Shown here: positions 9,810-17,335 of the stretch, in pieces
How the letters are laid out: the number at the start of each line of letters is the position of its first letter
Numbering within the stretch: the stretch's first letter is position 1
DNA from: Clostridiales bacterium
GTDB taxonomy: Bacteria; Bacillota; Clostridia; Clostridiales; Clostridiaceae
Length of the DNA stretch: 38,384 nucleotides
Assembly: GCA_012519155.1 (NCBI GenBank)
Contig: JAAYQS010000053.1
Location: 1-38,384, forward strand
Direction: 5' to 3'
The notes under the pieces: generated by a model
The model's database searches: none
Told to the model about the DNA's origin: nothing
What the model saw: only the letters and a program-made list of their open reading frames with translations
Translations under genes and position numbers: made by a program

Positions 9810-11336
9810 TTATTTAACTTTCAATTCTAATGACTTATTTCTATCTTCATTAGTATCACATAAAACTTCTTCAATGCAAAGTGTTAAATTCTCAGAAGGT
9901 TTATAATCAAAATAAAAGGTAAAATCTTTTTCAGACATTATATCTACTGTTTTCTCATCTGGTTGTCTTTTTTCCATTAAATCCTTATTAATAAGAAACA
10001 TTTCCCTTTTTTCATTCATAATATGTAATTTGTCATTTGAAATAGTAACTTTACTTTTATAATTATTTTGAACATGAAGCTTTATCATTAATTTATCTTC
10101 ATCAATTGCATAATCAGTTACAGTTATATTAACAGTACCATTAAAAAGACTACCACTTGTTGCATTTGGATTAATAAGCTTTGGATTTTTGTCATCCTTA
10201 CCATTTGTATCTGTTTGTAAATTGTCAACCTTTGAAATTTCAGCACTTTCTATATCTATATTACTATTTGAAGAATTGTTATCCTTATCTGTCTCTATTG
10301 GATCAGTATTTTCTAGATGATAATCATCATTAGAACTTTTCATACTTTTTACTGATGAAACAATAGGCAAATTGTTTTTCTTTAAATAACCAGCTTTTCC
10401 TATAAGCGTACATATAACAATTACTACTGCTATAACAAAAGCCCCTTCAAAGAATCTTGATTTTTTATGCTCTTTCTTTTTGGAATTAGTATTTACAGAT
10501 GAATTCTTTTCTTCATCATCTCCATAATATTCCGTCTCCTTATCTTGATCTTCTTCTTTATTAGTATCATTTAACGCATTTTTCTTTTCTATTATTTCAA
10601 GATAATCCTTAAGACTATTTTCAAATTCTTTTATTGATATATATCTTGTAAAACCGTTAATATTTAAAGCTCTACTTATAATTCGTATAAATTCACTACT
10701 AGTGTTACTACTAAATCCTTCTACACTATTAATTTGCTCCTTACCTTCACATAAAAAGCATAAAATCTTGCCTAAATTTTCAATATCAATTTTAGTACAT
10801 TCTTTTCTTAATGATAAAGAATCTTCATTTGCTAAATCTAAAATTTTGTTGTTATTCATAGGCACCACATAATCTGTAATAAACACCTTTTTTGATATAT
10901 CAATATAAATATTATCTTCATTTAAATAATTATGAATTATTTCTTTGCTTAAAAGATATGATAATGCATCACAGATCTGCAACATAATTTTTATAATCTG
11001 CTCATTAGACTGTTTTTGTATATTAGTAAGTTCTTTAAGTGTAATAGCATTTTTATATTCCATAACAATATATATCTTGTTATATTCATCAAAAATTTCA
11101 TACACCTCTGGTAAATTACTATTTTTTAATGATTTAAATAACAATAATTTATTATTTATATCATTTTTATTCCAAAAAGTATGTTCAAGTTCTTTAACTA
11201 TTACATTCTTTTTAAAACCTTCGTGAAATCCTAAAAATGTTTTTACATAATTATTATCATTGTTTATTTCTTCTAATAATAAAGTTGCCCCTATTCTTTT
11301 ATTGTTATTATTTTGTGTATTTATATTATTGCCCAT
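9810..11336 (-). CDS. Membrane-anchored pseudokinase with extracytoplasmic beta domain
   Basis: A 508-aa protein with a Ser/Thr-kinase-like fold (about 15-250), an acidic linker, one membrane helix (about 297-315), a Ser/Asn-rich spacer and a C-terminal beta-rich domain resembling DUF4352-type modules (about 405-500). VIVKE with Lys48 keeps the ATP-lysine, but the glycine loop is not recognisable, HRDLKxxN has become HNYLNEDN (135-142, catalytic Asp missing) and DFG has become DYV (155-157). Catalysis is therefore unlikely, and the cytoplasmic part is probably a binding or scaffolding module. The start is set at the ATG at 11336, which has AAAGGGGG in front; the upstream ATG at 11372 has no ribosome site. 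The topology is PASTA-kinase-like, with PASTA repeats replaced. Confidence 0.8.
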   Translation of the reverse strand: MGNNINTQNNNNKRIGATLLLEEINNDNNYVKTFLGFHEGFKKNVIVKELEHTFWNKNDINNKLLLFKSLKNSNLPEVYEIFDEYNKIYIVMEYKNAITLKELTNIQKQSNEQIIKIMLQICDALSYLLSKEIIHNYLNEDNIYIDISKKVFITDYVVPMNNNKILDLANEDSLSLRKECTKIDIENLGKILCFLCEGKEQINSVEGFSSNTSSEFIRIISRALNINGFTRYISIKEFENSLKDYLEIIEKKNALNDTNKEEDQDKETEYYGDDEEKNSSVNTNSKKKEHKKSRFFEGAFVIAVVIVICTLIGKAGYLKKNNLPIVSSVKSMKSSNDDYHLENTDPIETDKDNNSSNSNIDIESAEISKVDNLQTDTNGKDDKNPKLINPNATSGSLFNGTVNITVTDYAIDEDKLMIKLHVQNNYKSKVTISNDKLHIMNEKREMFLINKDLMEKRQPDEKTVDIMSEKDFTFYFDYKPSENLTLCIEEVLCDTNEDRNKSLELKVK

Positions 11337-11460
11337 AAAGGATCCCCCTTTAAATGTTTTTAAAACATGCATAATTTTCTACTTTTATAATATCACAATT
11401 TTAACAATTACTAACAAGATAATGTATATATTTACAATGTTTTAAAAAATAGTTCAAATT

Positions 11461-12177
11461 TTAATATAAAACCATCATAATTCCATTTTCCTTAAGCCAA
11501 TTATGATACTTTTTATAATCCGGCATAATTTCCTCTACCCTATTCCAAAAATTCTTTGAATGATCTTTAAAATCCATATGACACATTTCATGAATTACAA
11601 TATAATCAAAAACTTTAGGTGGTGCCATAATATTTCTCCAATTAAATAATATTCTATTATCATATGTACAGCTAGCCCACCTTCTTTTTTGTTCTTTAAC
11701 TTTTACAGATTTTATTCTTTTATCAAAATACTTTTCATAATATTTTACTCTTTCCATAAGCTTTTCTAAGGATTTTTGTCTATACCACTTTTCAATTTCA
11801 AATTTAATTTTATTTTCATCTAATGTACCTGTAATAATTAAAAAGCTTTCATTATCCTCTATAAACTTAATATTAATTTTCTTAAGTCCTATTTTAAATA
11901 TAATCTTTATTTTACATTCAATACCTAAATACATAAGAGTTTCACCATCTGAAATTCTTCTTGTAATTTTCTTTTCACCTAAGCTTTTCATTTCTTTTTG
12001 CTTTTTTATAATCCACTGAGCTTTATCCTTTACTCTTTTTTCTATATATTCCTTAGAAATACCTATAGGTGAAATAACACGAATATGGCCTTCTATATCA
12101 ATTTCCATACATAATGTTTTTCTCTTTTTATATATTATTTCAAATTCAATAATTACATCTTTATATAAAACCTTCAT
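11461..12177 (-). CDS. YgjP/SprT-like zinc metallopeptidase (DUF45)
   Basis: A 238-aa cytoplasmic protein of the YgjP (M48-like, DUF45) family. The C-terminal third carries VIHEMCH with zinc ligands His196 and His200 and catalytic Glu197, followed by MDFKDHSKNFW, where His206 is the likely third ligand. The family signature RRWASC upstream is also present. The N-terminal ~130 residues form the usual beta-rich region (RVISPIGISKEYIEKRV). Length is normal for the family. The ribosome site is weak (GAGG about 8 bases before the ATG). The physiological substrate of this family is not firmly established; relatives are found near restriction genes, but nothing of that kind is here. Confidence 0.88.
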   Translation of the reverse strand: MKVLYKDVIIEFEIIYKKRKTLCMEIDIEGHIRVISPIGISKEYIEKRVKDKAQWIIKKQKEMKSLGEKKITRRISDGETLMYLGIECKIKIIFKIGLKKINIKFIEDNESFLIITGTLDENKIKFEIEKWYRQKSLEKLMERVKYYEKYFDKRIKSVKVKEQKRRWASCTYDNRILFNWRNIMAPPKVFDYIVIHEMCHMDFKDHSKNFWNRVEEIMPDYKKYHNWLKENGIMMVLY

Positions 12178-12231
12178 TCTCTAGCCTCAAAAATAATTTT
12201 ATATAATATTATACATTACATAAAATAAAAA

Positions 12232-12288
12232 AACACCAGGTATCCAATATATTTCAACATAGTTGATAATGTTTGTAACCTAGTGTTG
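12232..12288 (-). terminator. Branched hairpin with T-run
   Basis: Outer arms AACACCAGGT/ACCTAGTGTT pair fully in the minus-strand RNA with one G-U; an inner TCAAC-TAT-GTTGA hairpin nests inside. Seven T follow on the minus strand (12227-12233 as A on plus). It probably ends transcription from the phosphatase side. The whole gene-free stretch 12178-12511 holds this hairpin, the possible tail remnant at 12381-12446 and otherwise AT-rich sequence in which I see nothing. Confidence 0.55.
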
Positions 12289-12380
12289 TTTTATTATTAT
12301 ATTTTCCATATTTTTATTATATCACATTTATATATTTTTTGTTACTATTTTTTAGGTTAAAATGTGAATATTCTGAAAAC

Positions 12381-12446
12381 TTATTTTTTTTGCTTCTTTC
12401 TTGCTACTGCTACCATACTGACTAATGAGGAAAATACTATTTTATT
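12381..12446 (-). pseudogene. Possible remnant of a surface-protein C-terminal tail
   Basis: A minus-strand reading of about 22 codons bounded by stops gives KIVFSSLVSMVAVARKKQKK and then a stop: a short hydrophobic run and a basic tail as at the end of a sortase-anchored protein. There is no start and no LPxTG in frame. It may be a decayed 3' end, or chance. Confidence 0.22.
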
Positions 12447-12511
12447 CCTTTAATGCTTTTTTGCAATTCAATTTTTTTAAGTTTTTCACAAAGTTTAATG
12501 AAATATAAAAT

Positions 12512-13269
12512 TTATTTTAAATAATATTGTCTTAACTTAATTATCTCTTCCCTTGTAATACCAAGTTCATTTATAATATAATTTTCTAAAGAACCATATA
12601 ATTTGTCTATTTCAGCTAAATATAAATCAATACATTCCTGTCTTACAAATAAAACAATTTTCATTATTTTAAGTTGCTCTTCTGAAACATCATTCTCTTT
12701 TAATTTTTTATATTCTTTTTCCATAAATTTATTAGTTAAGAAGTATTCATTTATTGCATCCTCTTGTGAAACTCCAAGAGCTGTAAGAAGAAGTATTGAT
12801 GCAATTCCTGTTCTATCTTTTCCTTGGGTACAATGCCATAAAACAGCTTGTCCATCTAATGATAATAATACTTTAAAAAATTTCTATAGGCCTCTTTAGC
12901 TTCAATAGAAATAGCCAGATTTTTATATAAATTCAAAAATACTTCTTTAGGCCTTTTATTCCAATCATCAATAAATTTTTTTCTTTCTACTGGATCTTCA
13001 GGCATATTAAGAGGTGGCAGTGCTGGAAAACTATAATATGAAATACCTTCTACTTTTATATCTTTTCTTATTTTACATTCTGATTTATCTCTAAAATCTA
13101 TAAAAGCCTTTACTTTATATTTGTTTTTAATTAAATCTATATCTCTTTCACTTGCTTTAGCTAATTCTCCAGTTCTAAATAAAAGATCTTTTTTTACATG
13201 TTGCCCACTTAAAGTTTCAATGTTCCCAAGTTCTCGCACATTTTTTATTCCATCAAAAGTATAAATCAT
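12512..13269 (-). pseudogene. Tyrosine-protein phosphatase (Y_phosphatase3 type) split by a -1 frameshift
   Basis: Two reading frames make up one family protein of about 253 aa. The first (12856-13269) starts with MIYTFDGIKNVRELG and contains LLFRTGELAKA, but stops after FLKYYYH. The -1 frame continues KVLLSLDGQAVLWHCTQGKDRTGIASILLL, with the P-loop HCxxGxxRT and its catalytic Cys, and ends at 12512. The ATG has a good AAGGAGA site. The frames meet at 12874-12880, where the minus strand reads T TTT TTA in phase with the first frame, a classic -1 slippery heptamer, and a GAGG lies 10 bases upstream of it. One extra T would also restore the frame. This is therefore either a one-base deletion (mutation or assembly error) or a recoded gene; the sequence alone cannot decide. 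Confidence 0.82.
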
Positions 13270-13340
13270 TTTTTTCTCCTTTATTTATAAATTATTATAA
13301 ATAAATTATACTACAAATTATCTTGAAAATAATATATTTT

Positions 13341-13370
13341 TTTACAAAAATATGAATTTTATGATATAAT
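13341..13370 (+). promoter_or_regulatory. Promoter for the truncated MutS-like gene
   Basis: TTTACA, 18 bases, TATAAT, followed by an AGGAGG ribosome site at 13382-13387. Confidence 0.6.
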
Positions 13371-13396
13371 AAAAAAAAATTAGGAGGTAGTACTAT

Positions 13397-13705
13397 ATGA
13401 CTGTAATTTTTTTAATAATTGTATTTTTATCGGTTTTCTTTATTCTAGGTACTATTTTAAGAAATATTAAATTTAAAAAAATAACCATTAAATATTTGAA
13501 CTCTTCTTACGGTAAAAAGCCATCAAATTCATCAAAAACAAATTTCGATTTTTTAGACAAATATTACAAAGAAAGAATTAATTATAACAAACTTGAAACA
13601 GAAAAAATAGAAAATCTTATTTCAATATTTGAAAAAAATTGTAATCTTAGAAATACAATAGGCCTAAACCTTATGAAAATATCTAAATTTAACAATAAAA
13701 GCATC
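13397..13705 (+). pseudogene. Truncated N-terminus of a membrane MutS-like protein (tentative)
   Basis: The reading frame opens at a well-formed start (AGGAGG 9 bases before the ATG, promoter upstream). It encodes an N-terminal hydrophobic helix and then YGKKP ... DFLDKYYKERI, reminiscent of the start of the ~600-aa clostridial MutS-related membrane ATPases. None of the MutS ATPase is present: from about 13700 the frame runs antisense through the 3' end of the MBL-fold gene and stops at 13891. I read it as the 5' fragment of a gene cut off by a deletion that joined it to the MBL gene. The family call rests on a short match; it could instead be a lineage-specific small membrane protein. Confidence 0.35.
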
Positions 13706-13713
13706 ACTTCATC

Positions 13714-14550
13714 TTATATTTTTATAATATTACCAGTATTATTTATAACAAAATTTTCACTAAAAATATCTTTTATTTTTTCTATAGCTTTTTCACCAGT
13801 ACAATGTGAAACTGCTATAGAATTTATTTTTAATTTTTTAAAATCACTTATAGTATTATCTATAGTAATATCATCAGCTTCTATCATGTGAGTTCCACCT
13901 ATTACAGCATAAATATTTATATTAATTCTCTCTTTTATACTTTTTAAAATATTTATAATGCCAATATGTGAACACCCTACTATCACTACAAGACCTTTTT
14001 TGGTAATTATCCCCATAGCCATTTCATCTTTAAAGTCATCTGGTATAAATTCATTTTGTTTTTTAATAAAAAACTTTTTGTTGATTTTTTCATAATTAGT
14101 AAATGTATTAAAATTATGAAATAGTATTATTTTCTTAGTTAAAAATTCAATATCACTATCTTCTTTTTTTATAGAAAAGCCTCTACTAATTAGATAGTTT
14201 TCATCAAAAGAATTTCCATTAAACTTATATTCATCCTTTTCTATTTTTTTATATTTAGGATAAAAGTACTCTTTTCCCATAATGAATTTTGTGTTTCTAT
14301 TTAAATGATTCAATAATTTTTTAACACCACCACTATGGTCATAATGTCCATGACTTAAAATAACATAATCCAAATCATCTAAAGATTTCTTTAAAAGCCT
14401 GGCATTTTTTATAAAATCTCCAGTTTGACCTGTATCAAATAATATTTTTTTATTATCAGCTTCTATATATAAAGATAATCCATGTTCATAAAATAATCTT
14501 TTATCATTATCCTGGTTATTTTCTATTAAAGTTGTTACTTTTAAATCCAT
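13714..14550 (-). CDS. MBL-fold metallohydrolase
   Basis: A 278-aa metallo-beta-lactamase-fold hydrolase. The metal-binding motif SHGHYDHSGG gives His67, His69, Asp71 and His72; further ligand candidates are GCSHIG (about 195) and GGTHM/SHCTG near the C-terminus. The layout (no N-terminal extension, GCSH then GGTH) matches the branch often annotated as 7,8-dihydropterin-6-yl-methyl-4-(beta-D-ribofuranosyl)aminobenzene 5'-phosphate synthase-like, but the true substrate is unknown. The ribosome site is weak (CAGGT), and a promoter lies at 14586-14614. Its 3' end converges with the MutS-like fragment without a terminator. Confidence 0.88.
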   Translation of the reverse strand: MDLKVTTLIENNQDNDKRLFYEHGLSLYIEADNKKILFDTGQTGDFIKNARLLKKSLDDLDYVILSHGHYDHSGGVKKLLNHLNRNTKFIMGKEYFYPKYKKIEKDEYKFNGNSFDENYLISRGFSIKKEDSDIEFLTKKIILFHNFNTFTNYEKINKKFFIKKQNEFIPDDFKDEMAMGIITKKGLVVIVGCSHIGIINILKSIKERININIYAVIGGTHMIEADDITIDNTISDFKKLKINSIAVSHCTGEKAIEKIKDIFSENFVINNTGNIIKI

Positions 14551-14585
14551 TGTTATACCTGCATTTCATTATATTTTTATTTTTT

Positions 14586-14614
14586 ATTATATCTCGCCTC
14601 ATTTTTCAAGTAAA
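14586..14614 (-). promoter_or_regulatory. Promoter for the MBL-fold hydrolase
   Basis: Minus strand: TTTACT, 17 bases, TATAAT, about 36 bases before the start at 14550. Confidence 0.55.
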
Positions 14615-14639
14615 GTAAAATATAGATTTAAACACTTCT

Positions 14640-14667
14640 CATCAAGTTAGTTTCATATAACTTGATG
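14640..14667. repeat. Inverted repeat between divergent promoters
   Basis: CATCAAGTTA and TAACTTGATG form a perfect 10-bp inverted repeat with an 8-base loop. It lies between the promoters of the MBL-fold gene (-) and the DtxR-family gene (+). There is no T-run, so it may be an operator rather than a terminator. Confidence 0.5.
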
Positions 14668-14709
14668 ATACAATTTTATTCAAAAAGTGTCAATATATAT
14701 AATTTTTTC

Positions 14710-14738
14710 TTGAAAAGTAATGACTTAGATGATATAAT
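14710..14738 (+). promoter_or_regulatory. Promoter of the DtxR-family regulator
   Basis: TTGAAA, 17 bases, TATAAT; the TTG start follows at 14775 with AAGGAGG at 14761-14767. No TTAGNNTANNCTAA box is present here, so autoregulation by that motif is not indicated. Confidence 0.72.
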
Positions 14739-14774
14739 AAATGAAATTTAACTTATTTAAAAGGAGGTTTTTCT

Positions 14775-15137
14775 TTGAAAACAAATGAATCAGCAGAAAA
14801 TTATCTAGAAACTATACTTATTTTAAGCAAAAAGCTTCCTGTAGTTAGATCTGTAGATATAGCTAATGAACTTAATTTTAAAAAATCAAGTGTAAGTGTT
14901 GCTATGAAACATCTTAGAGAAAAAAATCATATTACAGTTACTGATTCTGGTTTTATATATCTAACAGATTCAGGTAAATCTATTGCAGAAATGATTTATG
15001 AAAGACATAGATTATTATCTCAGTGGCTTATTAAACTTGGTGTTAATGAGAAAATTGCAACAGAAGATGCCTGTAGAATTGAACACGTTATAAGCAAAGA
15101 AAGTTTTGAAGCAATAAAAAAGCATGTAAAAAAATAG
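14775..15137 (+). CDS. DtxR/MntR-family metal-dependent repressor
   Basis: A 120-aa metalloregulator. The N-terminal winged helix (about 4-60; SAENYLETILILSKK, VRSVDIANELNFKKSSVSVAMKHL) is followed by the metal-binding/dimerisation helices with YERHRLLSQWLIKLG and EDACRIEHVIS, where the Glu, His and Cys side chains are in the usual ligand positions. It is the short MntR-like form with no SH3 domain. The start is TTG: AAGGAGG lies 7 bases upstream and no in-frame ATG is available. The feo operon nearby and four TTAGNNTANNCTAA palindromes in the window suggest that it senses iron (or manganese) and represses those promoters; that link is inference. Confidence 0.88.
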   Translation: MKTNESAENYLETILILSKKLPVVRSVDIANELNFKKSSVSVAMKHLREKNHITVTDSGFIYLTDSGKSIAEMIYERHRLLSQWLIKLGVNEKIATEDACRIEHVISKESFEAIKKHVKK

Positions 15138-15169
15138 GTTGCCACGAAAATAGTGACAACCTATTTTTT
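15129..15169. terminator. Bidirectional intrinsic terminator
   Basis: AAAAAATAGGTTGYCAC-type arms (one mismatch) close a 7-base loop, with T6 on the plus side and A-rich sequence before it. It ends the DtxR-family gene directly after its stop codon. Confidence 0.9.
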
Positions 15170-15183
15170 ATCCAAGAGCTACA

Positions 15184-15339
15184 TCTAATGTCATCATCGA
15201 AATTATTTTCTTTAAGAGTTCTTCCAGCATTTTTTGCTTCTTCTACTCCCTTATCTGATAAATCTACATCGCTCCAGCCAGTAAAAAGATTCTTTTTATT
15301 CCATTCACTTTCTCCATGCCTTATTATTACTAATTTCAC
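15184..15339 (-). pseudogene. gpmA: 5' fragment of phosphoglycerate mutase
   Basis: The first ~50 residues of 2,3-bisphosphoglycerate-dependent phosphoglycerate mutase are intact (MKLVIIRHGESEWN with the catalytic RHGE, then NLFTGWSDVDLSDKG and EAKNAGRTLKENNFD). Homology then ends abruptly and the frame runs out at 15088 inside the regulator's terminator. The family is normally about 230-250 aa, so ~80% of the gene and the second catalytic His are missing. The fragment keeps its start, a GAGG-type ribosome site and a near-perfect promoter (15381-15408). Confidence 0.9.
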
Positions 15340-15380
15340 AACATCATCCTCTTTCTATATTTATTTACAACTATATTTTC

Positions 15381-15408
15381 ATTATATATTGCAATTATTA
15401 TTTGTCAA
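15381..15408 (-). promoter_or_regulatory. Consensus sigma-A promoter in front of the gpmA fragment
   Basis: Minus strand: TTGACA, 16 bases, TATAAT. Both hexamers are perfect, so the truncated gene is probably still transcribed. Confidence 0.8.
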
Positions 15409-15499
15409 TGATTTTCATTATCGATTATTAGTTATAAAACTTAGTAATTACATAATTATAGAGGTGGTTTCCCACCTCCATAATATTTAAAATTTTTAA

Positions 15500-16672
15500 T
15501 TAACCTTTTAGTAATCCATTCATATTCTTTACTGCTATTCCTATTGTTGATGTATTATGTAATAATGCTGATGCTGTTGGTGTTAATATTCCAGCTACAC
15601 CAAGAAGAATTAAAGCAGTATTAAATGTAACAATGAACTTGTAATTTCTATCAACTCTCTTCATTAAACTGTTACTAATTAATTTTAATGTAACTATTTC
15701 AAATAAGTTATCTGCTTCTATTGTTACGTCTGCAATTTCTCTTGCTATAGCAGCACCATCACTAATAGCAAGATATAAATGAGAATATTCTTCCGGAAGA
15801 TTTTTAAATCTTTCCTTATATTCTTCATCAAATGAGCATTTCTCATCTTCAAAAACAAAATGATAACTTCCTATAACTGCTTTTTTATCTGCTATAGATG
15901 ATGATATTCCATGGGCAACTATATAATTAACCTTTGAATGCATTTCCTCATGTTCTAAATTCTTATCCTTAGCAGCTTTAACAACAGCCTTAGCCACAGA
16001 ATGTGGGAAATGTTCCTCTAAACATGCTGCCTTTCCTTCTAAGTTAGATTTAAGTTTTTGAGAATCTTCTATCATTTTTACTATTTTTTCATACTTAGTT
16101 GAATCCTTAGTTGCTCTAACCTTAATTACTATTTCCCCTTCTTCAACTACAGTTCCTGCATATACATAACCACCTATATACTTTCTTCTTGATAAAGGTT
16201 CTCCTGTTAATGAAGCTTCATTTACCATTGCTTCACCACTTATAATTACTCCATCAAAAGGTATTATATTACCTGCATGTATTATAACTTTATCATCAAT
16301 TTTTACTTCTGATGATTTTAATAAAACTTCTTGTCCATCTCTATAAGCCCATACTTTTTCAATATTTAAAGACATGCTCTTTGCTAAATCTCCAACTGAT
16401 TTCTTATGGGTCCATTCTTCTAATGTTTCCCCTAAGCTAAACACTTTAATCCTTTGAATATGTATTTAGTTGATTTTATAATTGTAATAATAGCACGTAT
16501 ACTATATGGAATTAATGCCTTGCTACTATATCTAAGTACAACACTGTTTATAATTTTTTCTTTATATTCACTATTTAATTCTCTTGTTTAAACCTGCAGT
16601 TCCAAAAAGTACTCCTAGTCCAAAAATACCTGCTTTTTTCTTGTCAACTTTCTTTAAATAATTTTTCATAAT
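15500..16672 (-). pseudogene. DUF6110 gene plus P1B-type metal ATPase collapsed by several deletions
   Basis: From 5': MKNYLKKVDKKKAGIFGLGVLFGTAG (start near 16670, good GGAGGA site) is the N-terminus of a DUF6110 protein. It breaks into YSSKALIPYSIRAIITIIKS...YIFKGLKCL, the cytoplasmic start of a PmtA-like P-type ATPase. The next frame (GTG at 16444 to 15500) has LGETLEEWTHKKS, the actuator motif SLTGEP, then a jump at ~16022 from LEGKAA straight to CLEEHFPHS. That jump loses two TM helices and the DKTG phosphorylation site. A second jump near 15765, from LYLAI to SDGAAIAREIADVTIEADN, loses the TGD and GDGxND motifs. The last TM helices and KNMNGLLKG end are intact. The protein cannot pump. 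Both deletions inside the GTG frame kept the reading frame. Confidence 0.88.
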
Positions 16673-16703
16673 GTGTTCCTCCATTTTTTGAAATTTATTA
16701 ATA

Positions 16704-17064
16704 TTAAAATTTATTAATAGCTAAATTAAAATTTTTAATAACGCATACAATTTCATCCCAATTTTCTAATACACACAATCCAATAACAGGATCATACATA
16801 ATACCTAAATTTTGTTTGATTTGATTGTAGCAGTATTCAAAAGAAGGGGCTTTTCTATAGCTTCTACTAGATGTCATAGCATCTATAGAATCACAAATGG
16901 CAATTATCCTCGAGCCTAATGGAATATTATTGCCACTTAACCCATCTGGATATCCAAGTCCATCATATCTTTCATGATGTATATTCATCCTTTGCATCCA
17001 AAGCTCCCATAATACACTCAATTATTTCATGATAATCAATTATACTTTTACTAGTGCTTACCAA
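16704..17064 (-). pseudogene. HD-GYP domain phosphodiesterase remnant
   Basis: The 5' piece starts at a TTG (17062-17064) with AGGAG 8 bases before it and reads VSTSKSIIDYHEIIECIMGALDAKDEYTS and a stop: the start of an HD-GYP domain. In another frame follow HHERYDGLGYPDGLSG, IPLGSRIIAICDSIDAMTSSRSYR and a normal C-terminus. The missing middle contains the HD metal site and about 45 residues. The junction near 16978 reads ATACATCATGAAAG, where both sides share ATACATCA, suggesting a short-repeat deletion. No cyclic-di-GMP hydrolysis is expected. Confidence 0.85.
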
Positions 17065-17081
17065 ATAATTTTACTCCTAAA

Positions 17082-17109
17082 ATTGTCATTTTTAGTAATC
17101 AATGACAAT
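17082..17109 (-). terminator. Weak hairpin terminator after the feo operon
   Basis: ATTGTCAT and ATGACAAT pair across a 12-base loop, starting in the last codons of the Cys-rich peptide; four T follow on the minus strand. Confidence 0.5.
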
Positions 17110-17236
17110 GTCCTGAACAATGCTTGCAATCGCAACCACATTGAATTGATTTACCACTTTTTTTACTTTTAACCATACTGCGAATTATAAATCCCACAAT
17201 GATTAATAAAATTACACCTGTAATTAATGTACCCAT
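17099..17236 (-). CDS. FeoB-associated Cys-rich membrane peptide
   Basis: A 45-aa peptide, MGTLITGVILLIIVGFIIRS..., with one N-terminal membrane helix, a basic stretch and the tail CGCDCKHCSGHCH: five Cys and two His in 13 residues. This is the FeoB_associated family, found downstream of feoB in Firmicutes and proposed to assist ferrous iron handling. The ATG at 17236 has GGAGGGG 5-6 bases upstream; an upstream in-frame start has no ribosome site. It is about 100 bases behind feoB, with an imperfect hairpin (about 17267-17312) in between that may lower its expression or act as an attenuator. Confidence 0.9.
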   Translation of the reverse strand: MGTLITGVILLIIVGFIIRSMVKSKKSGKSIQCGCDCKHCSGHCH

Positions 17237-17335
17237 TTCTACCCCTCCTATCTTTTTCATAATATTTTTAAAGGACCTGCACATATTTTTAATAACATGC
17301 AAGCCCTTAAATAATATTAAATTTTCAAATTAATG

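Noticed and set aside
12221..12300. Nested hairpin as a tRNA-like or insertion-sequence end
   Set aside because: No tRNA D/T-loop signatures, no transposase trace and no partner end nearby; the T-run favours a terminator.
17099..17302. Longer form of the Cys-rich peptide starting at 17302
   Set aside because: The upstream extension has no ribosome site and crosses an intergenic hairpin; the ATG at 17236 has a strong GGAGGGG.
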